A stretch of DNA of 64,000 nucleotides from an uncultured Candidatus Entotheonella sp. (GCA_951828535.1 OX639990.1:793300-857299), one strand, 5' to 3'. Counted from the first letter of the stretch, positions 8,567 to 17,896 are shown. Numbers and translations are program-made. The notes: generated from the sequence alone by a model not told the origin.

Positions 8567-9244
8567 TCAATGCGGTTCAACAAGCCCTGGATGACGTCGC
8601 CCTCTACCACCGGCCTCGGCTACGACGTCGGCTTTCATGGCCACCTGCTCCAGAGCTTCCGCTTCGCCCTTCAGCCCTTTCGTTTCAATGATTGTTTCGC
8701 CGGACGTACCTAAAGAGGCCCTGAAGGTTGCCACACACGGTTTCAGCGTATCGTTCAGAAGCCTGAGCGGCGGCGACAGGAAAATGACCAACCGCCATTC
8801 CCTTTCGCGGGCAAAGCATGCTGGCTTACCGTAATGCTTGCGATGCCGCTCCTCGTATGGGTTAGGTACAGCGTCAAGATGTTCTGTCTTGTCGTATGTT
8901 ACCTTGAGCCATTCAACCGTGGTCCCTTTTGGAAATCGGCACTCCACGCGCTTGCGCAATGCGCAAGGGTCCAAAAGCTTCAGTCCGAAATTGCCATACT
9001 TAGGCAAGGGCTTTTCGCTAAAACACTGAATGAAAGCAGGGAATATCGGTTTGTCATCTGCAATATCCCCATGCTGCTCCCCACGGACCGTGTACGATCC
9101 AAGACCTTCCATCTCATCCCTGCCTGCTCCTTCTTGCATACGAAAACGCTTCAATGACCGAAACCAGAGGATTCCCAGAAGATGGTTTCTCCTAGCTTCT
9201 TCGCTGTCAACCGTGCGATGAAGAATCTGAGGCAATGAAGTCAT
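8567..9244 (-). CDS. DUF2971-like protein
   Basis: This is a 225-residue protein of unknown function. It shows features of the DUF2971 family: an early WFRSLKRFRMQEGAGRDEMEG segment (shortened here to its core), a central FIQCFSE motif followed by a Gly-containing strand, and a C-terminal segment with FAREREWRLVIF. The family is found often in accessory islands and in some phage-resistance loci. The gene converges on the HNH nuclease with a 29 bp gap. The insertion sequence lies 70 bp upstream of its start and may have separated it from its promoter. Confidence 0.55.
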   Translation of the reverse strand: MTSLPQILHRTVDSEEARRNHLLGILWFRSLKRFRMQEGAGRDEMEGLGSYTVRGEQHGDIADDKPIFPAFIQCFSEKPLPKYGNFGLKLLDPCALRKRVECRFPKGTTVEWLKVTYDKTEHLDAVPNPYEERHRKHYGKPACFAREREWRLVIFLSPPLRLLNDTLKPCVATFRASLGTSGETIIETKGLKGEAEALEQVAMKADVVAEAGGRGRRHPGLVEPH

Positions 9245-9314
9245 TTGGGCCGTCTCCTCAAGAGGGGATGTCTTTCACCTGTCTGGGGATATATCTGGAC
9301 GGCGCAACAAGGTC

Positions 9315-9334
9315 TGAGCTCGACTTTGTACAAA
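9315..9334 (+). repeat. IS left terminal inverted repeat
   Basis: TGAGCTCGACTTTGTACAAA reads as the reverse complement of the right end except for one base. Confidence 0.85.
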
Positions 9335-9415
9335 ATGAAGGAGTATTCAGGGACACCGCCGCCCGTATTGTAAGATGGCAGTTTCTACCCAAACCATCTT
9401 GCAGCGAGGTCAGCG

Positions 9416-10765
9416 ATGTCCCCTTCAGCAAACACTAGCACCCTACTGGCGCCCTTTCAAAGTCTCTTCAGCGCACCCACTTGGCGCAAAGTCCAACGCC
9501 TGTTCATCGGAACCCTGTTGGCCCGCGGACGGCGCACCGTGACGGCGGCCTTGAGGCACACGGGGCTGGACGACACCCCGTCGTTCAGTCTCTACCATCA
9601 GGTGTTCAACCGCGCCCGATGGTCCGCCCTCAAAGGCAGTCGCTGTCTGTTGGCCCTGCTGATGCAGACCTTTGATGTTGCTGGTGGCAGCCTCACGTTT
9701 GTCATTGATGAGACGCTAGAGAGGCGCTGGGGCCGACGCATCAACAAGCGCGGTCACTACCGCGACCCGTTGGCTTCCAGCCGCAGGCGTGCCGTGAGCA
9801 CCAGTGGGCTGCGCTGGATCGTGCTGACCCTGGTCATCACGCCACCCTGGAACAACCGTTGTTGGGCTTTACCTATCTTGAGCGTGCCGGCGCCAACACC
9901 ACAAGTCAGTGAACGCCTGGGACTGAGACACAAGACCATCGCCCAGTGGGCACGCCAGATGATCCGGGTGGTACGGCGCTGGCTGCCACATGCCGCTATC
10001 ACCGTGCTTGGGGATCAAGCCTACAGTGTCCTTGAACTCGGGCATGCCTGCCGACAGTGTCAGGTGCGCCTGATTGCCCCCTTGCGCCTTGATGCGGTTC
10101 TCCATGAAGCGCCGCCGCCGCGCCAGCCGGGCACGCGGGGACGACCCCGTCGCAAGGGCAAGCGATTGCCCAGCTTGGCCGAGCGCCTGCGCGATGCGGC
10201 GACTTCTTGGCAGTCTCTGCGTGTGCGCTGGTACGATGGCCGCGTGCGACGCTTGCAAATCAGTAGCGGGACTGCCCTGTGGTACCGCAGTGGCCAGCCG
10301 GTGCTGCCGCTCCGGTGGGTTCTGGTACGTCCCTGCGACGCTCAGCACCCGCCACGGGCCTTCTTCTCGACGTGTCCCGGTGATCGGGCAGGTGATATCG
10401 TGGCATGTTTCATCAAGCGCTGGAGCATTGAGACGACCTTTGAAGAGAGCCGCGCCCACCTGGGCTTCGAGACTCAACGCCAATGGTCAGACTTGGCGAT
10501 TGAACGCACGACGCCGTGCCTGCTGAGCTTGTATTCGATCGTGGCGCTGTTGGCTCATGGCCTGTACCTGGAGGGTCGTTTGGCGGTGCGCCGAAGCACT
10601 TGGTATGCCAAGAAGCAGGCGACCTTCAGCGATGCCTTGGCGTCGGTGAGGCGGTGTCTGTGGGAGGCCGAGTATTTTTCAACATCGGCCTCCGACGCCG
10701 ATAGGGTGGAAATTCCTCGGGTTCATTTGCAGCGCTTGATGCAATCGGCCTGTTATTCGCACTGA
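9416..10765 (+). CDS. IS701-family DDE transposase
   Basis: This 449-residue transposase has the RNase H-like DDE core. The first Asp is in FVIDETLERRWG, the second in VLGDQAYSV, and the Glu is in the C-terminal RWSIETTFEESRAHLGFE helix, which is followed by the conserved ERTTPCLLSLYSIVALL region. The full-length frame and intact motifs suggest it is active or recently active. It occupies almost all of the element between the inverted repeats. Confidence 0.9.
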   Translation: MSPSANTSTLLAPFQSLFSAPTWRKVQRLFIGTLLARGRRTVTAALRHTGLDDTPSFSLYHQVFNRARWSALKGSRCLLALLMQTFDVAGGSLTFVIDETLERRWGRRINKRGHYRDPLASSRRRAVSTSGLRWIVLTLVITPPWNNRCWALPILSVPAPTPQVSERLGLRHKTIAQWARQMIRVVRRWLPHAAITVLGDQAYSVLELGHACRQCQVRLIAPLRLDAVLHEAPPPRQPGTRGRPRRKGKRLPSLAERLRDAATSWQSLRVRWYDGRVRRLQISSGTALWYRSGQPVLPLRWVLVRPCDAQHPPRAFFSTCPGDRAGDIVACFIKRWSIETTFEESRAHLGFETQRQWSDLAIERTTPCLLSLYSIVALLAHGLYLEGRLAVRRSTWYAKKQATFSDALASVRRCLWEAEYFSTSASDADRVEIPRVHLQRLMQSACYSH

Positions 10766-10777
10766 CACCTATCAAAG

Positions 10778-10797
10778 TTTGTACAAAGTCGAGCTGA
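10778..10797 (-). repeat. IS right terminal inverted repeat
   Basis: TTTGTACAAAGTCGAGCTGA is the inverted copy of the left end and begins 13 bases after the transposase stop. Confidence 0.85.
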
Positions 10798-10902
10798 GGA
10801 CACTGTGATCTCATTCACAGATCAAGCACGTGAAGTCATAGAGCCATTCGCCTTGATCAGCAACACCGCCCGCGCTGCTCGTCCATGTGCCCGCCCACTC
10901 CA

Positions 10903-11136
10903 TCACTTTCTCAAGACCGTTGCCAGAAAATAATACATCCCCAGCACAATCCCCAGAACCGCCCCAACCAATAGAAACGCCGGCTCCGTGCCCCAACGCG
11001 TATCGGCCCAGCGTCCGGCAAGAACCCCCAACAGGATGGTCAGTACCAGCGTCCAGCCAACGTGCAGGTACGGCCCTGCCGTGCGCATGGCCTCGGCCCA
11101 GGACGACCCCGGACGGGGCGGATTGTTGTCTGCCAT
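10903..11136 (-). CDS. atpZ: AtpZ/AtpI-family small membrane protein
   Basis: This 77-residue protein has two transmembrane helices (about residues 22-41 and 49-71) with the family signature LLGVLAGRWADTRWGTEP between them and VGAVLGIVLGMYYFL in the second. AtpI/AtpZ proteins assist ATP-synthase rotor assembly or Mg2+ uptake and are usually encoded at the start of the atp operon. No atp gene is nearby, so this is an orphan copy. GGAGGAGG precedes the ATG at 11136; the longer upstream frame is not needed. Confidence 0.75.
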   Translation of the reverse strand: MADNNPPRPGSSWAEAMRTAGPYLHVGWTLVLTILLGVLAGRWADTRWGTEPAFLLVGAVLGIVLGMYYFLATVLRK

Positions 11137-11152
11137 GGTCCCTCCTCCAGCC

Positions 11153-11686
11153 CTACCGTTTTCCGTCGGCCGGCAACATCCAATAGCCATCCACCGGCCG
11201 CGCCCGTTGCGATGGCACCGACGCCGGAACGGGATAACCGCGCGTCTGGCGCATCTCGCCGATCCAGCAGTCGTGTTGGTATTCGTGGTTGATCAAGTTG
11301 ATCAGAAGCGTCCGTAGGGTATGCGATGCCTGTGAAGGGGCGGCGTGTTGGCCGTTCAGCAACTGCTCAAGTCGGGCATGCGTGCGGGCCGCCGCGGCGT
11401 CGCGGTACGCCACGATGTCGGCCAATGGCGGCAGGTCGCCGCGGTTCTCCTCCGGGTTGGCAGCATCGAACAGAGCATCGAAACGGGGACTGATGCTGGG
11501 CTCGGCGTCGAACAGGTTGCGCAGCAGAAAATGGTTCACCGCCGCCTGATGCCCGAGGTGCCAGGCAATGGCGCTGCTTTTCGGCTCCGGTCGCCATTGC
11601 ACGTCCGACTCCGGCAGATCCTCGTACAGGCTCTGGGTATACAACCGCGCCAAGTCGTATTCATCACGTAGAGTCACAAGATCCAT
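11153..11686 (-). CDS. DinB-superfamily protein
   Basis: This 177-residue four-helix-bundle protein belongs to the DinB/YfiT group of metal-dependent, thiol-transfer-like enzymes. The metal ligands are visible: His residues in AIAWHLGHQ near residue 46 and HEYQHD near residue 140. The start at 11686 is set by GGAGG ten bases upstream. The substrate is unknown. It is followed 16 bp later by atpZ on the same strand and is divergent from nrtR. Confidence 0.75.
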   Translation of the reverse strand: MDLVTLRDEYDLARLYTQSLYEDLPESDVQWRPEPKSSAIAWHLGHQAAVNHFLLRNLFDAEPSISPRFDALFDAANPEENRGDLPPLADIVAYRDAAAARTHARLEQLLNGQHAAPSQASHTLRTLLINLINHEYQHDCWIGEMRQTRGYPVPASVPSQRARPVDGYWMLPADGKR

Positions 11687-11843
11687 AGCAAATCGCCTCC
11701 TATTGCGTGCAGTTATCCTCGCCGCCAATTGGCATGTCAAGGCGAAAGTCCCGCTGGGACGTAGCGCGGTCCTGGGGCGGCTGGTGTACACTAGTCGCGG
11801 GAATCATTAGCAACGATCTATCGCCGAAGGAACCGACCCGCCC

Positions 11844-12878
11844 ATGGCCACCCGCCGCGCTGCCTTGGAATCCGCTCGCCTGCCCAGAAAGTCAGCATCC
11901 GAGACGGTCCCGTCCGTGGTCATCGGCCTGAATGCGGTCATCGTGGCGGTGACGGATGAGGTGCCGCGGGTGCTGACGGTAAGCCGTACCGACCACGCGT
12001 TGGCGGGCAGCGCAACGGCGGACGCGTTGCCGTTCGGGCCGTTGCGGCCGGAGCAGCACCGCACCTTGGAACGCGGCTTGCGAAGTTGGGCGCGGCAGCA
12101 GACAGGCATTCGGTTGGGGTACGTCGAACAGCTATACACGTTCGGAGACCGCTTTCGAGACCCGCGAGCAGGGCAGGGCGGACCGTGGATGATTTCCGTC
12201 GCCTATCTGGCCCTGGTGCGCGAACAGCAACTTGCCGGAAGGGGCGAGGCGCATTGGCGCGACTGGTACGACTACTTTCCGTGGGAAGACTGGCGCTCCG
12301 GTCCGCCGGCGCTCATCTCTCAGGCAATCGCGCCAGCGTTGGAAAGCTGGTTGACCCAGGCATCCGATACGCCTGATGCGCGGGCGCGCCGGGAACGCCG
12401 GGACATTGCCTTCGGCCTGCACCGGACGCCGTGGGACACCGAGCGCACCCTGGAACGCTACGAATTGCTGTACGAAGCGGGCCTCGTCAGTGAGGCCACC
12501 AGTGACGTCGGCGAGCCAACGCCCCCGGAGGCGGAGAATCTTGGCCGTCCCATGGCCTTGGACCACCGGCGCATTCTGGCCACCGCCCTGGGGCGTCTGC
12601 GGGGCAAGATCAAATACCGCCCTGTGGTCTTCGAGTTGTTGCCGCCCACGTTTACGCTGTCGCACCTGCAGCGGGTGGTCGAGGCACTGGCGGGCATCCG
12701 GCTGCACAAGCAGAATTTTCGACGGCTGGTCGAACGCGGCGGCTTGGTCGAGGGAACGGGTCAATATGACGAGGAAACCGGCGGACGACCCGCCGAATTA
12801 TTCGCTTTCCGCCGCGAGGTTCTACGTGAGCGCGCCGCTCCCGGCGTCCGGCTTCCCGGCCCCCAAGCACGCGTGTAG
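11844..12878 (+). CDS. nrtR: NrtR-like Nudix-domain transcriptional regulator of NAD synthesis
   Basis: This 344-residue protein has an N-terminal Nudix-like domain (about 24-150) and a C-terminal winged helix (about 235-330). The winged helix carries the NrtR hallmark run: a DHRRILATALGRLRGKI helix, FELLPPTFTLSHLQRVVEAL and LHKQNFRRLVE. The Nudix box is degenerate, with the expected REUxEE replaced by LRSWARQQ, so it likely binds ligand (ADP-ribose type) without hydrolysing it. NrtR proteins repress NAD biosynthesis and salvage genes; the direct neighbours nadA-nadC downstream support this role. Confidence 0.85.
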   Translation: MATRRAALESARLPRKSASETVPSVVIGLNAVIVAVTDEVPRVLTVSRTDHALAGSATADALPFGPLRPEQHRTLERGLRSWARQQTGIRLGYVEQLYTFGDRFRDPRAGQGGPWMISVAYLALVREQQLAGRGEAHWRDWYDYFPWEDWRSGPPALISQAIAPALESWLTQASDTPDARARRERRDIAFGLHRTPWDTERTLERYELLYEAGLVSEATSDVGEPTPPEAENLGRPMALDHRRILATALGRLRGKIKYRPVVFELLPPTFTLSHLQRVVEALAGIRLHKQNFRRLVERGGLVEGTGQYDEETGGRPAELFAFRREVLRERAAPGVRLPGPQARV

Positions 12879-12915
12879 GGACGAGCCCCAGGAGGTGTCG
12901 CCGTTTCTTGTGGTC

Positions 12916-12944
12916 TTGACATTTGTTTTGCTCAGACGTAGCCT
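12916..12944 (+). promoter_or_regulatory. Candidate sigma-70 promoter upstream of nadA
   Basis: A perfect TTGACA -35 (12916-12921), 17-base spacer and a weak TAGCCT -10 (12939-12944). A hairpin with T-run lies between it and nadA, so transcripts from it would pass a terminator-like structure. Confidence 0.4.
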
Positions 12945-12972
12945 AACGGAATCTTCATATGGGGATTATCGG

Positions 12973-13001
12973 GAAGCCGGAATCGGTCGGCTTCTTTTTT
13001 T
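12973..13001 (+). terminator. Intrinsic terminator between nrtR and nadA
   Basis: Seven-base stem GAAGCCG/CGGCTTC with an eight-base loop, followed immediately by seven T residues. It fits an intrinsic terminator for nrtR, or a leader attenuator for nadA if transcription starts at the TTGACA box upstream. Confidence 0.75.
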
Positions 13002-13011
13002 ACCCATCTAA

Positions 13012-13030
13012 TATGCTCAATATGAGTATA
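13012..13030 (+). promoter_or_regulatory. Palindrome before nadA, candidate NrtR operator
   Basis: TATGCTCA and TGAGTATA form a near-perfect dyad with a three-base centre (one G/T mismatch per arm). It covers a possible TAATAT -10 (13009-13014) and the start of transcription, and ends just before the AAGGA ribosome-binding site of nadA. This is the position expected of a repressor site. Confidence 0.5.
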
Positions 13031-13041
13031 AGGAAACGAAT

Positions 13042-14085
13042 ATGCTTCAAGAACCTCCTGTAGCCACGTCCTCCGTGCCGCTGCAGCCGTACACGCCGGA
13101 GTTGGCGGCGGCCCTGGCGCCGCGCTATGAGCGTTTGCAGGCGGTCATTCCCGAAGCGGAGTGGGCCGTGCACGCGCCCTACGTCGCGGCCATCGAAGCC
13201 CTCAAAGCCGAGCGTCATGCCGTCATCCTGGCGCACAATTACCAGACACCTGAAATTTTCCACGGCGTTGCCGACCTCACCGGCGACTCCCTCGCCCTCG
13301 CTCAGCAGGCCTCCGAAACAGACGCCGACGTGATCGTCCTGTGCGGCGTCCATTTCATGGCCGAGACCGCCAAGCTGCTCAATCCAGACAAAACCGTGCT
13401 CATCCCCGACCTGGAGGCCGGCTGTTCGCTCGCCTCGTCGATCACCGCCGCCGACGTGCGCGCCCTGAGGCAACAGCACCCGGGCGTTCCGGTGGTCACC
13501 TACGTCAACACCAGCGCCGCGGTGAAAGCCGAGTCCGATCTCTGTTGCACCTCGGCGAATGCCGTGCAGGCCGTCGAGTCGCTCGGTGCCGACCGCGTCA
13601 TCTTCATCCCCGACGAATACCTCGGCAAATACGTCGCCAAGCAGACCGACGTCGAGGTCATCCTATGGCAGGGCCATTGCGAGGTGCACGAACGCTTCTC
13701 TGCCACCGAGCTGCGCCTATACCGGGAGGACAACCCGGACGTGTACGTCCTGGCCCATCCCGAATGTCCACCCGACGTACTGACCGAGGCCGATTTTGTT
13801 GGTTCCACCGCCGGCATGGTGCGCCATCTGGAAAAACAGCGCCCCCCCCAGGTTGTCATGTTGACCGAATGCTCTATGAGCGACAACGTAGCCGTGGCGC
13901 TGCCGGATGTCGATTTCGTCCGGCCCTGCAATCTCTGCCCGCACATGAAGCGCATTACCTTGAAGAAGATTCTGCGGACCCTGGAACACATGGAGTACGC
14001 CGTCGATGTGGATGCCGATGTTGCGCACCGCGCTCGCCGTTCCGTACAGCGCATGCTGGAACTGGGCCGCGGAGAAGGTCGATGA
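13042..14085 (+). CDS. nadA: Quinolinate synthase
   Basis: NadA condenses iminoaspartate with dihydroxyacetone phosphate to quinolinate using a [4Fe-4S] cluster. The protein shows LAHNYQTPEIF, the first cluster Cys in VLCGVHFMAETAK, VTYVNTSAAVKAESDLCCTSANA (core of the second domain), HPECPPDV and the last cluster ligand in NLCPHMKRITL. At 347 residues it has the standard length. It overlaps nadC by four bases (ATGA), giving translational coupling, and sits directly after the nrtR-like regulator. Confidence 0.97.
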   Translation: MLQEPPVATSSVPLQPYTPELAAALAPRYERLQAVIPEAEWAVHAPYVAAIEALKAERHAVILAHNYQTPEIFHGVADLTGDSLALAQQASETDADVIVLCGVHFMAETAKLLNPDKTVLIPDLEAGCSLASSITAADVRALRQQHPGVPVVTYVNTSAAVKAESDLCCTSANAVQAVESLGADRVIFIPDEYLGKYVAKQTDVEVILWQGHCEVHERFSATELRLYREDNPDVYVLAHPECPPDVLTEADFVGSTAGMVRHLEKQRPPQVVMLTECSMSDNVAVALPDVDFVRPCNLCPHMKRITLKKILRTLEHMEYAVDVDADVAHRARRSVQRMLELGRGEGR

Positions 14086-14960
14086 GTACGGCGCCGACCG
14101 CCAACCCCCTGCCTCTATATCTCCTGCAATACGAGTCGCTGGTGCGCGCTGCCCTGATTGAGGACCTCGGGCGTGCCGGCGACCTCACCACCAACGCCAT
14201 CGTGCCGCCGGGCGCCCGCGCTACCGGCTACCTGATGGCCCGCCGCGGCGGCTGTTTGGCGGGCCTGCCGGTGGCGGCCACGGCCTTCCGCCTCATGGAC
14301 CCCGATGTTGACTTCACCTTCCATCGGCATGACAGCGACGTCGTTGAAGGCGACCAGACACTAGCCGTTATTCGGGGCTCGGCGCGCGGCCTGCTAAGCG
14401 CCGAACGCACCGCCCTCAACTTTCTGGGACGCCTGTCCGGCATCGCCAGCGCCACCCAGGGTCTGGCGCAGGCCGTCCAAGGCTACGCCACGCGCGTCGT
14501 TTGTACCCGCAAAACCACCCCTGGCATGCGCCTGCTGGAGAAATACGCCGTGCGCTGCGGCGGCGGCGCCAATCACCGTTTCGGCCTGGACGACGCCGTG
14601 CTCATCAAGGACAACCACCTGGTCGTGGCCGGCGGCATCACCGAGGCCGTTCGCCGGGTACACGCGGCAGTCGGGCATCTGGTCAAGGTGGAGGTGGAGG
14701 TCGACACCCTAGCACAGCTCGAAGAGGCGTTGTCGTGCCGCATCGACGCGGTGCTGCTGGACAACATGTCGTCTGAGCAACTCGCCGAGGCCGTGCGGAT
14801 GGTCGGCGGTCGCGTCCTCACCGAAGCCTCGGGTGGCATCACGCCGGACACGGCGCGAGACGTGGCTGCCGCCGGTGTTGACCTGCTGTCCGCCGGCTGG
14901 CTGACGCACAGCGCCGCGGCGCTAGACGTGGCGTTGGACGTGGTAGGGTTGGGTGCGTGA
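14082..14960 (+). CDS. nadC: Nicotinate-nucleotide pyrophosphorylase (carboxylating)
   Basis: Quinolinate phosphoribosyltransferase converts quinolinate and PRPP to nicotinate mononucleotide. Visible motifs are EDLGRAGDLTT, the ERTALNFLGRLSGIA helix, CTRKTTPGMRLLEKYAV, GGGANHRFGLDDAVLIKDNH (core residues) and the C-terminal EASGGIT phosphate-binding turn. The ATG at 14082 overlaps the nadA stop codon in an ATGA, giving 292 residues, the normal length. It forms a two-gene de novo NAD operon with nadA; nadB is not in the window. Confidence 0.97.
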   Translation: MSTAPTANPLPLYLLQYESLVRAALIEDLGRAGDLTTNAIVPPGARATGYLMARRGGCLAGLPVAATAFRLMDPDVDFTFHRHDSDVVEGDQTLAVIRGSARGLLSAERTALNFLGRLSGIASATQGLAQAVQGYATRVVCTRKTTPGMRLLEKYAVRCGGGANHRFGLDDAVLIKDNHLVVAGGITEAVRRVHAAVGHLVKVEVEVDTLAQLEEALSCRIDAVLLDNMSSEQLAEAVRMVGGRVLTEASGGITPDTARDVAAAGVDLLSAGWLTHSAAALDVALDVVGLGA

Positions 14961-15063
14961 AGCGGGTGCGCGGGCACTTAGGACTTTGGACGCGTATCCT
15001 TTACCCCCCGACACGACGCGCCAAGCCGCAACCGATATCTGGTTTTGTGCCCAGCCGCGCAAC

Positions 15064-16368
<1,305 letters not shown>

Positions 16369-16517
16369 CTATGCGTGTGTCGTGAAAGATAGGGTTATCG
16401 GGGAGAAGAACCGTGTAGTACTACGGAGGAGTTATGGCACTGAAAGGATTTCCCTGGAACAGCCCCAACGCCAATGAGGCAGGCACTCTTGGCCCCTTCT
16501 GCACGAGCAGACAACGT

Positions 16518-17027
16518 TCAGCCGGTCTCACCGGCCCAGGCGTCGATGCTCCAGGCATCATGCCGTCGCACAAACACGGAGGCCAGTATACCCAGCAGAA
16601 TGAGATCACGGATAAGGACGTGCAGGGGCGTCTCACGAATCCCCAGATTCCCGAAGCAGCCGCAGTCTTCTATGGGAATTTGCGCCACCAACACCACGAC
16701 CATGAGCAAACTGAAGCTGACCAGCTGGGCGCCGATTAGCCACGCCGCGGGCGTGGTCAGGAAACCGATGCATAAGGCCGTGCCGGAAGCAAGTTCGAGC
16801 CACGGCAACCCGGCAGCAATCGGAGAGACAAGAAAGTCGGGGATCACCTGATACTGTTTCACCAGCGCCATCACCTCGCCGTGGGGCAAAACGATCTTGC
16901 TGATTCCCGAGACCACGAACAGTCCGCCGACAAGCACCCGTGCCGCCACAGCCACCCATGGCGCTGCTCTGACACGCTGTCCTAACGCCTGCAGAGGCGA
17001 CCGTTCATTGCGCTTCCCGTCGTGCAC
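16518..17027 (-). CDS. MauE/DoxX-like redox-associated membrane protein
   Basis: This protein of about 169 residues has four probable transmembrane helices. It resembles the MauE/DoxX group: LVGGLFVVSGISKI in helix 1, LPWLELASGTALCIG in helix 2, and a CGCFG motif near residue 122 after IEDC. MauE-type proteins help form disulfides in periplasmic enzymes. It overlaps the end of the DsbA-like gene, and I start it at GTG 17027 in that overlap since no ATG is available before the first helix. The pairing suggests it re-oxidizes or reduces the DsbA-like partner, much as DsbB or VKOR would. Confidence 0.75.
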   Translation of the reverse strand: MHDGKRNERSPLQALGQRVRAAPWVAVAARVLVGGLFVVSGISKIVLPHGEVMALVKQYQVIPDFLVSPIAAGLPWLELASGTALCIGFLTTPAAWLIGAQLVSFSLLMVVVLVAQIPIEDCGCFGNLGIRETPLHVLIRDLILLGILASVFVRRHDAWSIDAWAGETG

Positions 17028-17709
17028 GGTCCAGCTCCTGTCGGATGGTACGAACGAAGTCCCCTTCCCGTTGCGCCCCAACGATGCGCTTGTCGTTGAT
17101 AAAGACGGTGGGGGTACTGCGCACGCCAAGGCTACGGCCGTACGCCTTGTCGGCATTGATCAGTTTTTCCATGCGGCCGCTTTTCACGCAACTGGCGAGG
17201 GCGGTGGTATCAATCCCGAGAGTCTCGGCGAATTCCTGAAGGCGTTGGCGGGGGTTGGGCAAACGGCGCCACCGTTCCTGGCGGGCATAAAGCATGCGGT
17301 GAAATTCCCAGAATTGTCCCTGCTCGCCCGCACAAAGAGCGGCCTGCGTGGCGACCCTGCTGGTGTCATTCAGGGCGAAGGGATACAACACCAACTGCAC
17401 GTCGCCCTCAAACCGGGCAAGCACGCGCTCCATCGTCTCCTGGAGCGCCCTGCAATGGGGTCACGTGTAGTCGCTGAATTCCTTCATCACGACAGGGGAG
17501 CCGGGCACACCCTTACTGTAATGATTATCCAAGGCGCCCTGAAGGCGAAGCGGCAGATTCCGCTGTTGCCAGGAGCGAATTGCCACGCCGGCAGCCAGGA
17601 CAAGAATCACAATGACACCGCCCAAAATAAGCTTCTGGCGCCGCTTGGCGGATGGATTGGCGTTGGACCGCCGGGACTTCGACCCGCGCGGTGTCGGTTT
17701 CTTGGCCAT
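17005..17709 (-). CDS. DsbA-family thiol oxidoreductase, candidate selenoprotein (in-frame TGA = Sec)
   Basis: One frame runs from ATG 17709 to 17005 with a single internal TGA at 17463-17461. Before the TGA is a Lys/Arg-rich N-terminus, a membrane anchor (about residues 28-44) and a strand ending FSDYT. After it come PHCRALQETMERV, a DsbA helical insert and the cis-Pro segment RSTPTVFINDKRIVGA. The TGA thus falls exactly on the first Cys of the family's CPHC active site, giving UPHC. A SECIS-like hairpin follows. Length with Sec is about 234 residues, normal for membrane-tethered DsbA-like proteins. The alternative is a TGC or TGT to TGA mutation or sequencing error; the hairpin argues against it. 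It overlaps a MauE-like gene, its likely partner. Confidence 0.8.
17425..17448 (-). promoter_or_regulatory. SECIS-like hairpin downstream of the in-frame TGA
   Basis: On the coding strand an eight-base perfect stem (GCGCTCCA with TGGAGCGC) closes an eight-base loop GGAGACGA. The loop opens with GG and begins 20 bases after the TGA. This fits the published bacterial SECIS pattern (a G among the first two loop bases, 16-37 bases from UGA to the loop). It would bind SelB to insert selenocysteine. Confidence 0.7.
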
Positions 17710-17896
17710 CAATATCTCGCATTAGGATTGAATCGCTTCATTTTTCAAGTGTTGCGGGATGATACAACAGCGGCGACGGCTGCGCCACCGACGTGAGAAT
17801 GACAGCGATGTCAACCACGGATAGACATCCCCAAAGGGATTTGCGAGAATCCCTCCGCTAATTAACACCCGTTTCTCAGCTTCTGAGGTGTGAATC

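Larger units (their letters stand above)
9315..10797 (+). mobile_element. IS701-like insertion sequence, 1.48 kb, apparently intact
   Basis: A single transposase gene is bracketed by perfect-looking terminal inverted repeats that agree at 19 of 20 positions. The transposase belongs to the IS701-like DDE group. I cannot identify a target duplication with certainty: the three bases TGA border both ends if the repeat is taken to begin at GCTCGAC. The element sits in the intergenic space between the DUF2971-like gene and atpZ and does not visibly break a recognisable gene. Confidence 0.85.

Noticed and set aside
10811-10902. Minus-strand tail of an open frame next to the IS right end (ending WLYDFTCLICE)
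   Set aside because: Looks vaguely like a gene end, but nothing upstream supports a protein and the atpZ gene occupies the adjacent sequence in another frame.
13341-14081. Extended plus-strand start for nadC inside nadA
   Set aside because: The ATG at 14082 in an ATGA overlap gives the normal NadC N-terminus; the upstream part is nadA in another frame.
16411-16427. Small near-palindrome (CCGTGTAGTACTACGG) upstream of enolase
   Set aside because: Too short and mismatched for a repeat or operator; its TAGTACTAC core resembles the MITE end only by chance as far as I can see.
17464-17709. Treating the 5' part of the DsbA-like gene as a separate 82-residue protein and the rest as another gene starting at 17433
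   Set aside because: Both halves are in one frame, together they form one normal DsbA-like protein, and the downstream half would lack a ribosome-binding site and half of the active site.
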